From NCBI GenBank assembly GCA_903929925.1, contig CAIYWO010000018.1, positions 1 through 10,801 of the forward strand: 10,801 bases of DNA, written 5' to 3'. The number at the start of each line of letters is the position of its first letter. Position 1 is the first letter of the stretch. Below the pieces are notes generated by a model, which saw nothing but the letters and a program-made list of their open reading frames with translations, made no database searches and was not told where the DNA came from. Positions 1 to 7,177 of the stretch are shown here, piece after piece. This stretch comes from an uncultured beta proteobacterium (lineage in GTDB: Bacteria; Pseudomonadota; Gammaproteobacteria; Burkholderiales; Burkholderiaceae_B). Both the position numbers and the translations under genes were made by a program.

Positions 1-43
1 ATCTGAGACAATGCGAGCTTCGGTGGAACGCACATTTTTTACT

Positions 44-47
44 AAGG
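44..47 (+). promoter_or_regulatory. Ribosome binding site choosing the ATG at 56
   Basis: AAGG is followed by an 8-nt spacer and ATG at 56. The competing in-frame ATG at 11 has only GAG three bases upstream, so this site favours the shorter protein. Confidence 0.45.
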
Positions 48-55
48 CTCTGAGC

Positions 56-1681
56 ATGGCTAAAAGAATTTTGCAACGCATGGGTCGAAATATTGTGGAC
101 TTGTTTCGCGACTTTCGGCTGTCCTATCTACCACCTTTAATGGTCTACGTCGCGGCTGGGGTTTCGAGCCTCACCGCCATTGTTGGGACTTTTTTTGTGA
201 AAGACTATCTCAGCTTATCGAGTGCCACGTTGGTCTCATTAAGCTTCTGGATCGCAATCCCCTGGTCTCTAAAAATGGTCTTTGGGCATTTGGTGGACTT
301 ATTCTGGCGGGCTAAAACACTTATCCTACTCTTGGGCGCAATCTTGATTGCCTCTAGTTTATTAATCATGATTGGCCTGATCGCCGATCGTGAAGCCATG
401 CAGCGTGTATTGCCTGTCGATACTTGGTACATCGTTAGCTCATTATTAGCGCCCCTTGGATACGTATTGCAAGATGCCGTGGCTGATGCCATGACCGTGG
501 AAGCGGTTCCGCGCGTAGATGAAAGTGGAAATGCGATCGACGCAGAAAAAATTAAGCTAATGCATACGACCATGCAAACGCTGGGTCGTGTCGCTGTTGT
601 GGGAGGATCGCTGTTGGTTTCTCTGTTGAATTTATATGTATTCGCAGATGTTCAAACCATGAACGAAGCGCAGAAATTACAGGGTTACTTATATGTTTAT
701 TGGATGGCGCTAATTATTCCCCTCTTGTCGGTGCTTGGGGTAGCGATTGCAGCATGGTTGAGTTCCTTAGCGCGGTCTAAGCTTGAAGCGAAGGGCTTAA
801 GTCCTGCGCAAATCGCCCAGGCGTTAGAGTTTCGCGCGACGCCAACCCCGCCGAATTGGACCATTTTGATTTTTGGATTAGTTTTTGTTTTATTTACAGC
901 GACAATTGGCCTGACTCAATTCCCGTTCGGTCAGGAAATTATTTTTCTCGGATCGCTTGTCATTATTTTGTATTTAATCGCGCGCATTACCAAGGATCTG
1001 GCACCAGAGATGCGGGCGACACTCGTTGGAACGGCTCTCGTCATCTTTATGTTTCGCGCAATTCCAGCACCAGGTCCCGGTGTTGTTTGGTGGATCATTG
1101 ACGATCTAAAGTTTGATCAGCACTTTATTTCGGTCCTGACTCTAATTAGCGGAGTTTTATCGTTGGTTGGGATGTTTATCTTTAGACGCTTTATGGCTGA
1201 ACGACCAATTACCTATGTGATAACAACCTTAACGATTTTTGGGACAATTTTCTCGCTACCTAACCTTGCGATGTTCTACGGCTTTCATCACTGGACTAGT
1301 GCTATGACTGGAGGAATCGTGGATGCACGGTTTATCGCTATTATTGACACGGCGGTTGAGTCGCCGTTGGGGCAACTGGCGATGATTCCAATGCTCGCGT
1401 GGATAGCGCGTTCGGCGCCCGAAAATCTTAAGGCGACCTACTTCGCGGTGATGGCCTCCTTTACCAACCTTGCTTTGTCAGCAAGTCAACTAATTACAAA
1501 GTACTTAAATGAGTTTTTTGTTGTGACACGAGAGGTGCGTGATCCCGTTACCGGGATCGTCAAAGTGGCGGCTGACTACAGTGAGCTTGGACCATTATTA
1601 ATGGTCTGCGTCACGCTTGCACTGATCTTACCGTTATCCGCAGTGGCGTTCGTGAAGTGGTCTCGGTTTAAGGCGATTTGA
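56..1681 (+). CDS. Polytopic membrane transporter, folate/biopterin transporter (BT1/FBT, MFS-like) type
   Basis: Integral inner-membrane protein of 541 residues with about 12-14 hydrophobic segments spread over its whole length and little soluble sequence. After the fourth segment it carries VADAMTVE (residues 142-149). This resembles the DxxADALVVE-type signature of the folate-biopterin transporter branch of the major facilitator superfamily, and the early FWIAIPWSLKMVFGHLVD stretch also fits that branch. Transport of a pteridine or folate is known for some eukaryotic and cyanobacterial members; the substrate here is unknown. I place the start at the ATG at 56 because AAGG at 44-47 lies 8 nt upstream and the basic N-terminus MAKRILQRMGRN precedes the first membrane segment. 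An in-frame ATG at 11 has only a poor ribosome site, and the frame is open to the window edge, so an earlier start cannot be excluded. The gene converges on the lipoprotein gene with 8 bp between stops. Confidence 0.68.
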   Translation: MAKRILQRMGRNIVDLFRDFRLSYLPPLMVYVAAGVSSLTAIVGTFFVKDYLSLSSATLVSLSFWIAIPWSLKMVFGHLVDLFWRAKTLILLLGAILIASSLLIMIGLIADREAMQRVLPVDTWYIVSSLLAPLGYVLQDAVADAMTVEAVPRVDESGNAIDAEKIKLMHTTMQTLGRVAVVGGSLLVSLLNLYVFADVQTMNEAQKLQGYLYVYWMALIIPLLSVLGVAIAAWLSSLARSKLEAKGLSPAQIAQALEFRATPTPPNWTILIFGLVFVLFTATIGLTQFPFGQEIIFLGSLVIILYLIARITKDLAPEMRATLVGTALVIFMFRAIPAPGPGVVWWIIDDLKFDQHFISVLTLISGVLSLVGMFIFRRFMAERPITYVITTLTIFGTIFSLPNLAMFYGFHHWTSAMTGGIVDARFIAIIDTAVESPLGQLAMIPMLAWIARSAPENLKATYFAVMASFTNLALSASQLITKYLNEFFVVTREVRDPVTGIVKVAADYSELGPLLMVCVTLALILPLSAVAFVKWSRFKAI

Positions 1682-1689
1682 ACCACGTA

Positions 1690-2568
1690 CTATTTATTTG
1701 ATTGTGCGACCCGGGTAGGTGTGAGGCTCGCAAAGTCTTCTGCATAATCACGCAGTTTGATTTTTAAATAGCGTGTCTGTGTGGGCGTCAGACTATTTAA
1801 GATGTCAGCAGTGGTCTGCGCCCAATCACTTCTCAGTGAGTCCTGTTGCCCTATCAGGTTGGGATTGCGATAGTCCGACAGGCTTTTTGCGTAAAGAGCC
1901 AAGGCCGCTTCGGCTTGCGCTGGATCTTTTTCTCTCTGTGCGTTAAGCGTGTCAAGCAGTGCCGCCTGCCTAAGTTCTCGCTCCGTTGCCCAAAGTGAAA
2001 AGGTCACGGCGCGTCGGTCTGCGAGTTGGATCAGATTCGTTTTTTGTTGATCTGTCAAAGATCCGAGCCAGTCTTCATAGCGTTTGAGCATGCGAGAGTG
2101 ATGTTTTTTTCGTGTGCTCGCGCTTGTTGGGTTCTTTAAATAGTCGTCTGCATAGTCCTTATTGTCGCTTTCGAAGCGAGAGCGCATTTGATTAGTCTGC
2201 GAGGTCTTAAGCGTGACGGCAATGGGTGCGAGCTGCTTTGCTGCCTGCAGGCTAAGCTCTAGGATGGCATCTTGTACTTGTTGGTACATGACGACAACTT
2301 CCTCTGGCGTGAAGGTCCTCTTTTCGTCTAGCCGTGCAGACCATCGTTGAAGTGTCTGGCTGTATTGCGGTAACGCTGTTGAACTGTGCCAGTTTGTGAA
2401 ATCGACCAATTCGACATCAAGTAACTGCTGTTGCTGAGAATCAAGATTGAAGTAGTTGTTTAAGCGATACGACAAATAGTTTGGCGCATAGTTGTACGCA
2501 ATCTTGATCGAACTGCACGCCGTCAGTGATGCAGCACAAAGCGCCAGCGCAAGGAGTGATCGAGACAT
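1690..2568 (-). CDS. DUF6279-like outer-membrane lipoprotein
   Basis: Predicted lipoprotein of 292 residues. The N-terminus MSRSLLALALCAASLTAC has a short hydrophobic stretch and an LTAC lipobox with Cys18 as the lipidation site. The residue after Cys18 is Ser, so the Lol system should sort it to the outer membrane. The mature part is largely helical and charged, opening with a Tyr/Asn-rich segment (IAYNYAPNYLSYRLNNYF) followed by a glutamine run. This resembles DUF6279 proteins of proteobacteria, whose function is unknown. The ATG at 2568 was chosen because it starts exactly at the signal peptide. The frame is open further upstream, through the intergenic region into the divergent deacetylase gene, and starting there would bury the signal peptide. 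The ribosome site is weak. No transmembrane segment is seen after the signal. Identification rests on recalled family features, not on a search. Confidence 0.72.
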   Translation of the reverse strand: MSRSLLALALCAASLTACSSIKIAYNYAPNYLSYRLNNYFNLDSQQQQLLDVELVDFTNWHSSTALPQYSQTLQRWSARLDEKRTFTPEEVVVMYQQVQDAILELSLQAAKQLAPIAVTLKTSQTNQMRSRFESDNKDYADDYLKNPTSASTRKKHHSRMLKRYEDWLGSLTDQQKTNLIQLADRRAVTFSLWATERELRQAALLDTLNAQREKDPAQAEAALALYAKSLSDYRNPNLIGQQDSLRSDWAQTTADILNSLTPTQTRYLKIKLRDYAEDFASLTPTRVAQSNK

Positions 2569-2667
2569 TATTTGGGGCAATGCTATTTGCCAAAGATAGG
2601 AAGGGGTTATTGTGCCAGTTACTGCGCCTAACCCATAAAATAAAGTTCTCTTGAGTGTGATTTTGTT

Positions 2668-3576
2668 ATGCATGCCTACTACTCCGATCACTTTGTCCTT
2701 CCGCTTCCCGACGGGCATCGCTTTCCGATGTCCAAATATCGAAGACTGCGCGACGCATTAGTTGGTGTGCCTGGTATCCACTTGCAGGAGGCGCCCGCAG
2801 CCACGGACACCGAATTGTTGCTGGCACATGATCCACTTTATGTCACCAAGGTGATTACGGGGGCGCTCGACGCTAAGGAACAGCGGGAGATTGGCTTTCC
2901 CTGGACCCTCGCTATGGTTGAGCGTTCTCGCCGCTCTGTTGGCGCGACGATTGCCGCCTGTCGCTCGGCACTTGAGTCGGGCATCGGGGTGAATCTTGCC
3001 GGTGGGACCCATCACGCTTACCGTGAAAAAGGGAGTGGTTTTTGCGTCTTTAATGATGTAGCAATTGCTGCACGAGTGCTTCAGCGGAAATCTGCGCCCA
3101 ACTTGAACGTAGCAATTATTGATCTTGATGTGCACCAAGGGAATGGTACGGCTGCGATTTTTCGCCATGATCCAACCGTATTCACGTTGTCCTTGCATGG
3201 TGACAAGAATTTTCCGTTTCGCAAAGAACCTAGCGACTTAGATGTTCCGCTCCCCGACGGGTGCGATGACCTCACCTATCTTGATGCGCTGCAGCATGCG
3301 CTCAACGAGCTTGAGCGCCGCTTCTCTGCCGACTTTGTCATTTTCTTAGCAGGCGCCGATCCACATGAAGGTGACCGTTTAGGTCGTTTAAAGCTGACGC
3401 AAACAGGTCTGCGACGACGGGATGAACTCGTCTTTGAGTATGCACGCAAACGGCAGATCCCTTTGGCAATCTGTATGGCGGGTGGCTATGGGACGGATAT
3501 CGAAACGACGGTGGCCGTCCATCATCAAACCGTGCTGCTAGCCTTGGAATGGGAGAACAAGTTGAGTAGAAAATAG
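2668..3576 (+). CDS. Histone deacetylase family protein, class IV (HDAC11-like)
   Basis: Zinc-dependent amidohydrolase of the arginase/deacetylase fold, 302 residues, which is full length for a bacterial single-domain member. The active site is complete: the His115-His116 pair in GGTHHAY, FCVFND at 125-130, zinc ligands Asp154 and His156 in IIDLDVHQGNG, the third ligand Asp231 in LAGADPHEGDRLG, and the transition-state Tyr274 in AGGYG. The stretch GDRLGRLKLTQTGLRRRDELVF together with IIDLDVHQGNG matches class IV (HDAC11) enzymes better than acetoin-utilisation AcuC or acetylpolyamine amidohydrolases. Human HDAC11 prefers long-chain acyl-lysine; the bacterial substrate is unknown. There is no signal peptide, so it should be cytoplasmic. 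The ATG at 2668 begins the family-typical first strand and has only a weak ribosome site. It is transcribed away from the lipoprotein gene, and a cupin gene follows after 52 bp with no terminator between. Confidence 0.88.
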   Translation: MHAYYSDHFVLPLPDGHRFPMSKYRRLRDALVGVPGIHLQEAPAATDTELLLAHDPLYVTKVITGALDAKEQREIGFPWTLAMVERSRRSVGATIAACRSALESGIGVNLAGGTHHAYREKGSGFCVFNDVAIAARVLQRKSAPNLNVAIIDLDVHQGNGTAAIFRHDPTVFTLSLHGDKNFPFRKEPSDLDVPLPDGCDDLTYLDALQHALNELERRFSADFVIFLAGADPHEGDRLGRLKLTQTGLRRRDELVFEYARKRQIPLAICMAGGYGTDIETTVAVHHQTVLLALEWENKLSRK

Positions 3577-3613
3577 GATGTAGAATGAAATCGTAGCTTT
3601 TTAAATACTTTTA

Positions 3614-3619
3614 AAGGAG
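3614..3619 (+). promoter_or_regulatory. Strong ribosome binding site of the cupin gene
   Basis: AAGGAG lies 9 nt before the ATG at 3629. It is one of the two strongest Shine-Dalgarno matches in the window and suggests efficient translation of the small cupin compared with the deacetylase before it. Confidence 0.6.
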
Positions 3620-3628
3620 TACTGCGTC

Positions 3629-4129
3629 ATGGGCCACACGCTGGAACAATTCACAAGTCAATGCCACAACTTTTTGAAGAACAATCCTGGTCCAGCGGGA
3701 CGACAGCAGGTCGCAGCTTTGCTTAAAGAGATTTTGCTCGATAAGGAGTTTATCGAGAAGCACCTTCATGCAACCGTAGGCGAGCGCGAGATTATTTATG
3801 AAGACCCAGAACTGGGCTTCTGCGTTGTGGCGCATAACTATCCTGGCGCAAAAAACTCAACGCCACATGACCACGCACATTCCTGGGCAATTTACGGTCA
3901 GGCACGCGGCGAAACCGAAATGTGTGACTACGAGTTAGTTGAGGCTGCTACGGCAGATAAACCCGGCAAAGTTAAGTTCACCAAGCGCTACAAATTGGTT
4001 CCAGGCATTGCACACGTTTACAACGAAGGGGATTTGCATTCACCCGAGCGCAAAGCTTCTACGAGTCTGATCCGTATCGAGGGCACCAATATGGCCAAAG
4101 TAAATCGCTTCAAGTTTGAAGTAATTTAA
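3629..4129 (+). CDS. Cupin-fold metal enzyme, cysteine-dioxygenase-like superfamily (COG5553 type)
   Basis: Small cytoplasmic protein of 166 residues. An N-terminal helical part (about 1-50) is followed by a double-stranded beta-helix barrel. The first cupin motif is TPHDHAHSWAIYGQARGETEM, giving likely metal ligands His80, His82 and/or His84 and Glu95; the second is GDLHSPER with His137. This is the pattern of predicted metal-dependent enzymes related to cysteine dioxygenase and 3-mercaptopropionate dioxygenase. The reaction is not known for this subgroup, and I see no basis for a specific thiol substrate. It starts at ATG 3629 behind AAGGAG. It follows the class IV deacetylase by 52 bp on the same strand and is closed by a strong terminator, so the two could be co-transcribed. 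No convincing separate promoter is visible in the gap. Confidence 0.8.
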   Translation: MGHTLEQFTSQCHNFLKNNPGPAGRQQVAALLKEILLDKEFIEKHLHATVGEREIIYEDPELGFCVVAHNYPGAKNSTPHDHAHSWAIYGQARGETEMCDYELVEAATADKPGKVKFTKRYKLVPGIAHVYNEGDLHSPERKASTSLIRIEGTNMAKVNRFKFEVI

Positions 4130-4143
4130 ATATGCCCAATGAC

Positions 4144-4179
4144 AAAAAGGCGTTTGACATGACCGTCAAACGCCTTTTT
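4144..4179. terminator. Bidirectional intrinsic terminator between the cupin and the first Bug gene
   Basis: A perfect 15-bp stem (4144-4158 with 4165-4179) encloses a 6-nt loop. The stem has a GGCGTTTGAC core flanked by an A-run on the left and a T-run on the right, continuing to 4182. It can therefore release transcripts from both sides: the cupin operon ending at 4129 on + and the Bug gene ending at 4194 on -. Confidence 0.9.
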
Positions 4180-4193
4180 TTTGTGTGCTGGAT

Positions 4194-5195
4194 TTAATTA
4201 GTTGTGGAAATGCCTGCGTTCTTAATCACGACACCCCAACGGTCATATTCCTTTTTTATGTACGCCTGAGAGTCATCCGGTGTGCCGAACACCAGTTGTG
4301 CGCCGCCCGCCTCCAGACGCTTCTGCGCCTCAGTGCCATTTAACGATTTAATCAAGGCCTGATTGAGGCGATCGACGACCTCTTTAGGAGTTTTGGCAGG
4401 AACCATAGGCATATACCAAAGTGACGAAATCATCTTTGGATACCCGAGCTCTGCGAACGTTGGGAGGTCTGGCGCCAAGCTGTTTCGCTTTGGGCTTACA
4501 GCAGCAATGGCACGCAGCTTGCCGCTCTTGATGTGTGGCATGAGTGAAGGGAAGCCGTCGAACATGATGTCAACCTGACCACTCGCCACGTCGACCACTG
4601 CTGGCGCTGAGCCTTTGTAGGGCACATGCAGCATCTTGATCCCGGCTTCGGTCATAAACAATTCTGCCGTCAAGTGGGGGGCGCTACCAGCACCGGGCGT
4701 TGCAAAGCTCATCTGCCCATTTTTCTTTTTGGCAAGGTCGATCAAATCCTGGACACTATTGACGGGAAGGTTGGCGTTGACGGCGAGAACCAGTGAAAAC
4801 TCCGCTACGACGCCCAAGGACATGAAGTCTTTAAAGGGATCGTAGGGTGTCTTGGTGTAGAAATGCGGGCCAATCCCGTGCGTGGAAATCGCACCTTGCA
4901 AGATTGTGTAGCCATCTGCTGGGGCTTTTGCGACGAACGCAGTTGCAATCGTTCCACTTGCTCCAGCTTTGTTTTCAATCAGGACTGACTGTCCAACTTG
5001 CTTGGATAGCGCCTCACCAATCGTCCGTGCGACAAAGTCTGCTGCGCCACCCGGCGGCACCGTCACAACCATCGTAATGGGCTTGTCTGGATAGCCGGTC
5101 TGACCGTGTGCTGCGAAGCTCGCGAACGCGAGTGGCAGCACGATGGCGAGAGCACGGCTGGCGAGTCGTGAGAAGGTTTTGCGGGCAGGCATCAT
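4194..5195 (-). CDS. Bug-family (TctC-type) tripartite tricarboxylate transporter substrate-binding protein
   Basis: Periplasmic solute-binding protein of 333 residues, the usual Bug length. The signal peptide is residues 1 to about 31: basic MMPARKTFSRLASR, a hydrophobic core, then probable cleavage near AAHG/QT. The mature start YPDKPITMVV is family-typical. The first ligand-loop motif is VPPGGAAD (46-53), with PP where many members have PFxPGG, followed by VLIENKAGASG (71-81) and PYKGSAPA further on. Bug proteins bind small carboxylates or amides in the periplasm and hand them to TctAB-type membrane proteins or to signalling partners; no such partner is in the window. It lies 48 bp after the PuuE-like deacetylase gene on the same strand with no terminator between, so it is probably the second gene of a two-gene operon. 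Two adjacent ATGs (5195 and 5192) compete as start; the choice shifts the N-terminus by one residue. Confidence 0.92.
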   Translation of the reverse strand: MMPARKTFSRLASRALAIVLPLAFASFAAHGQTGYPDKPITMVVTVPPGGAADFVARTIGEALSKQVGQSVLIENKAGASGTIATAFVAKAPADGYTILQGAISTHGIGPHFYTKTPYDPFKDFMSLGVVAEFSLVLAVNANLPVNSVQDLIDLAKKKNGQMSFATPGAGSAPHLTAELFMTEAGIKMLHVPYKGSAPAVVDVASGQVDIMFDGFPSLMPHIKSGKLRAIAAVSPKRNSLAPDLPTFAELGYPKMISSLWYMPMVPAKTPKEVVDRLNQALIKSLNGTEAQKRLEAGGAQLVFGTPDDSQAYIKKEYDRWGVVIKNAGISTTN

Positions 5196-5243
5196 AAATA
5201 TCCAGGTTGTGACAGTTTGATAGTGATAAAAGAAAAACTCAGC

Positions 5244-6143
5244 TTACTTGACCGTGCTGCCGGGAACAACCCCGTCGGGCAGACCATTAATGTGGTCATA
5301 GATCTCGCCGGGGCGGGCGAGCCAGATCTGGTCCCGGTGCGACAGGATATGTTGCATCACACGGCGTAATTGTCGAAGGCGGTAGGGCTGACCAAGAATA
5401 AAACTGTGAAGCACAATACTCATGACCAGCGGACGCTTGACGGACTCTTCGAGCATCTCGTCAAACTGATCAATGAGGTTGTCACAAAACAGTTGCGCTG
5501 GTGTGCGCCGGGATACACACTCGATCGAGTCGTTCAGGTCGTGCGAATACGGAATCGCAAGAATTCGCCCATGTTTGGTGCGAAACCAGACCGGTTGGTC
5601 GTCTAGTGGCCAGTCCATCATGTATTTAAACCCCTGCTCCTTGAGCAGATCGGGTGAATCGTAGGTCTGTGAAATGTAGGGAGCAAGCCACCCCTTTGGG
5701 GCTACACCTTCATGCTTAAAAATTGTTTGTGCCGCTTCCCGAATGCAGGCGCGCTCTTGCTCAAGCGACATGTCGACTTGTCGTTCGGCGTTGGTGCGAC
5801 CATGCCCGACGATTTCATCGCCGCGCTTGCTAAATGCCGCAATCATCTCTGGGCAGTAGTCGTAAAGCTCGGTATTGACTAACAGGGCGTAGGGAAAGTC
5901 CAAATCATTGGCGAGCTCAAGAAGCCGCCAGGCACCGACGCGGTTGCCGTAATCACGCCAGGCAAAGCTGCGAGAATTCGGTTGTGGATGAGGAGCTGCA
6001 TAGTCGTTGCCCATACCCTCGCCGAAAGCAAAGTGTTCAACGTTTAGGCTAAAGTGGATGGCTAGCCGCTTACCATTCGGCCAACTGTAGTCTGGTCGAT
6101 TTGAAATGGCCGAATAGTCATACCGATCATGAGATTTCAGCAT
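5244..6143 (-). CDS. Polysaccharide-deacetylase-fold hydrolase, PuuE (allantoinase)-like
   Basis: Cytoplasmic protein of 299 residues with the NodB/polysaccharide deacetylase fold. Family marks are RDYGNRVGAWRLLEL (63-77), which strongly recalls PuuE-type enzymes; IVGHGRTN (111-118) with His114; GWLAPYISQTYDSPDLL (151-167), the position of the usual substrate loop; and a C-terminal SIVLHSFILGQPYR (242-255) with His246. PuuE enzymes hydrolyse allantoin, and relatives hydrolyse other amides, but no purine or ureide gene is nearby, so the substrate is open. At the first motif the sequence reads SLNVEHF rather than a canonical TFDD, as expected for PuuE relatives, so the metal site need not follow the classical Asp-His-His pattern. 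I chose the ATG at 6143: CTCC at 6154-6157 (GGAG on the coding strand) is 10 nt away, but only 1 nt from the alternative ATG at 6152. It is the first gene of an operon with the Bug receptor. Confidence 0.82.
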   Translation of the reverse strand: MLKSHDRYDYSAISNRPDYSWPNGKRLAIHFSLNVEHFAFGEGMGNDYAAPHPQPNSRSFAWRDYGNRVGAWRLLELANDLDFPYALLVNTELYDYCPEMIAAFSKRGDEIVGHGRTNAERQVDMSLEQERACIREAAQTIFKHEGVAPKGWLAPYISQTYDSPDLLKEQGFKYMMDWPLDDQPVWFRTKHGRILAIPYSHDLNDSIECVSRRTPAQLFCDNLIDQFDEMLEESVKRPLVMSIVLHSFILGQPYRLRQLRRVMQHILSHRDQIWLARPGEIYDHINGLPDGVVPGSTVK

Positions 6144-6153
6144 AGAAGTCATG

Positions 6154-6157
6154 CTCC
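6154..6157 (-). promoter_or_regulatory. Ribosome binding site deciding the start of the PuuE-like gene
   Basis: GGAG on the minus strand is one base from the ATG at 6152, too close to use, and ten bases from the in-frame ATG at 6143. This favours a product three residues shorter than the longest frame. Confidence 0.5.
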
Positions 6158-6217
6158 AAAAGCAGCGAAACAGTGATGTAATTGAGTAGATGGTAGCCTC
6201 ACCCTTGCGGAAAATCT

Positions 6218-7120
6218 ATGAAAATAAAATTAGCTGAAAACTTCCGAGCTGTTTTTTATGCTCCTTTTTATGCCACACATGCATTGGGGCTATTCAAGCA
6301 GGAGGGCATCGAAATTGAACTGATCGACTCCCCGTCGCCTGGCAGCGGCATTGCCGACATGCTTGCGGGGAAGATTGATGTCGTCTGGGGTGGGCCGCTC
6401 AGGGTAATTAAGCAACGTGATCAAGAGGCCGACTCAGATAATACGTTGGTTGCCTTCTGTGAGGTCGTTGGAAAAGATCCGTTCTTTCTAGTTGGAGCCC
6501 CACGTGAAAAAGAGTTCCGCTTATCTGACTTGATTGGACGAAAAATCGGGGTTGTCACAGAAGTCCCAACGCCTTGGCTATGTCTGCAGCAGGACCTTCG
6601 GGAAGCAGGCGTTGCTGTTGATTGGCTCTTGGTGAATAGTGACCGAACGATGGGTAAAAACTTAGAGGCGTTAGCCGCCGGCACCATCGATTACGCACAG
6701 TATTTCGAACCCTTCGTGTCGCAGACTCTCGCGAACGGAGCGGGTGTGGTGCTGCATGCGGCCAATAGTCGTGGCCCCACCGCCTATACCACCTTCATAT
6801 CTACCCGAAAAATCATTGCTCAAAAGAAGGCGTTATTCGAGGCCATGATTCGCGCCGTCGAACAAATGGGTCCTTGGATTGATGCACATACTGGAAAAGA
6901 GCTTGCGGCGCTTGTCGCACCGTTCTATCCCCATGTAGCCACCGACATACTTGTTCAATCGATGGATCGATATAAGAAGGCAGGCTTGTGGTTTTGTAAG
7001 AAGACGATTTCGCGAGTGGGTTTCGAGCGACTAAAGCTGAGTATGCGGCAAGGGGGATTTATTGACAGTGATCCCTCCTACGAAAATTGCATTGCAGAGT
7101 TTTCTCAGGAAGTATCCTAG
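6218..7120 (+). CDS. NMT1/THI5-like (SsuA-type) substrate-binding-fold protein without signal peptide
   Basis: Protein of 300 residues with the two-lobed periplasmic-binding-protein fold of the NMT1/THI5 family. GLFKQEGIEIEL (24-35), MLAGKIDVVWGGP (48-60), LSDLIGRKIGVV and LEALAAGTIDYAQYFEPF sit where this family has its lobe and hinge motifs. Such proteins usually deliver sulfonates, pyrimidines or aromatic carboxylates to ABC transporters. The N-terminus MKIKLAENFRAVFYAPFYAT enters the first strand directly, with no signal peptide or lipobox, and no in-frame upstream start would add one. No ABC permease or ATPase is adjacent. The catalytic CCCFC motif of fungal THI5 pyrimidine synthases is absent, so that enzyme activity is unlikely. 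A cytoplasmic sensor, carrier or enzyme role is possible. It is the first gene of a plus-strand operon, divergent from the PuuE-like gene, and the PLP enzyme gene starts 57 bp later. Its ribosome site (CGGAA) is modest. Confidence 0.78.
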   Translation: MKIKLAENFRAVFYAPFYATHALGLFKQEGIEIELIDSPSPGSGIADMLAGKIDVVWGGPLRVIKQRDQEADSDNTLVAFCEVVGKDPFFLVGAPREKEFRLSDLIGRKIGVVTEVPTPWLCLQQDLREAGVAVDWLLVNSDRTMGKNLEALAAGTIDYAQYFEPFVSQTLANGAGVVLHAANSRGPTAYTTFISTRKIIAQKKALFEAMIRAVEQMGPWIDAHTGKELAALVAPFYPHVATDILVQSMDRYKKAGLWFCKKTISRVGFERLKLSMRQGGFIDSDPSYENCIAEFSQEVS

Positions 7121-7177
7121 AATTCACCTACCGTAGCGCCCGAAATTATGCGCATTGACTAACACCGGAAATTTACT

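Noticed and set aside
205..573. Minus-strand open frame of about 120 codons under the transporter gene
   Set aside because: It lies wholly inside a membrane protein gene, has Ser/Thr/Arg-rich low-quality composition, no ribosome site and no recognisable domain.
1541..1558. Inverted repeat GATCCCG / CGGGATC with a 4-nt loop
   Set aside because: It is inside the transporter coding sequence, only 7 bp, with no T-run; it is best explained by the codons for DPVTGI.
2610..2641. Possible -35/-10 pair (TTGTGC and CATAAA/TAAAAT) for the deacetylase gene
   Set aside because: Matches to consensus are weak and the spacing is 18 or 20 nt depending on the -10 chosen; not firm enough to annotate.
2758..3198. 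Minus-strand open frame of about 146 codons antisense to the deacetylase
   Set aside because: It is antisense to a gene with all catalytic motifs intact; the translation shows no family features.
3562..3586. Possible promoter TTGAGT ... TAGAAT before the cupin gene
   Set aside because: The spacer is only 13 nt, too short for a sigma-70 promoter, and the -35 match is partial.
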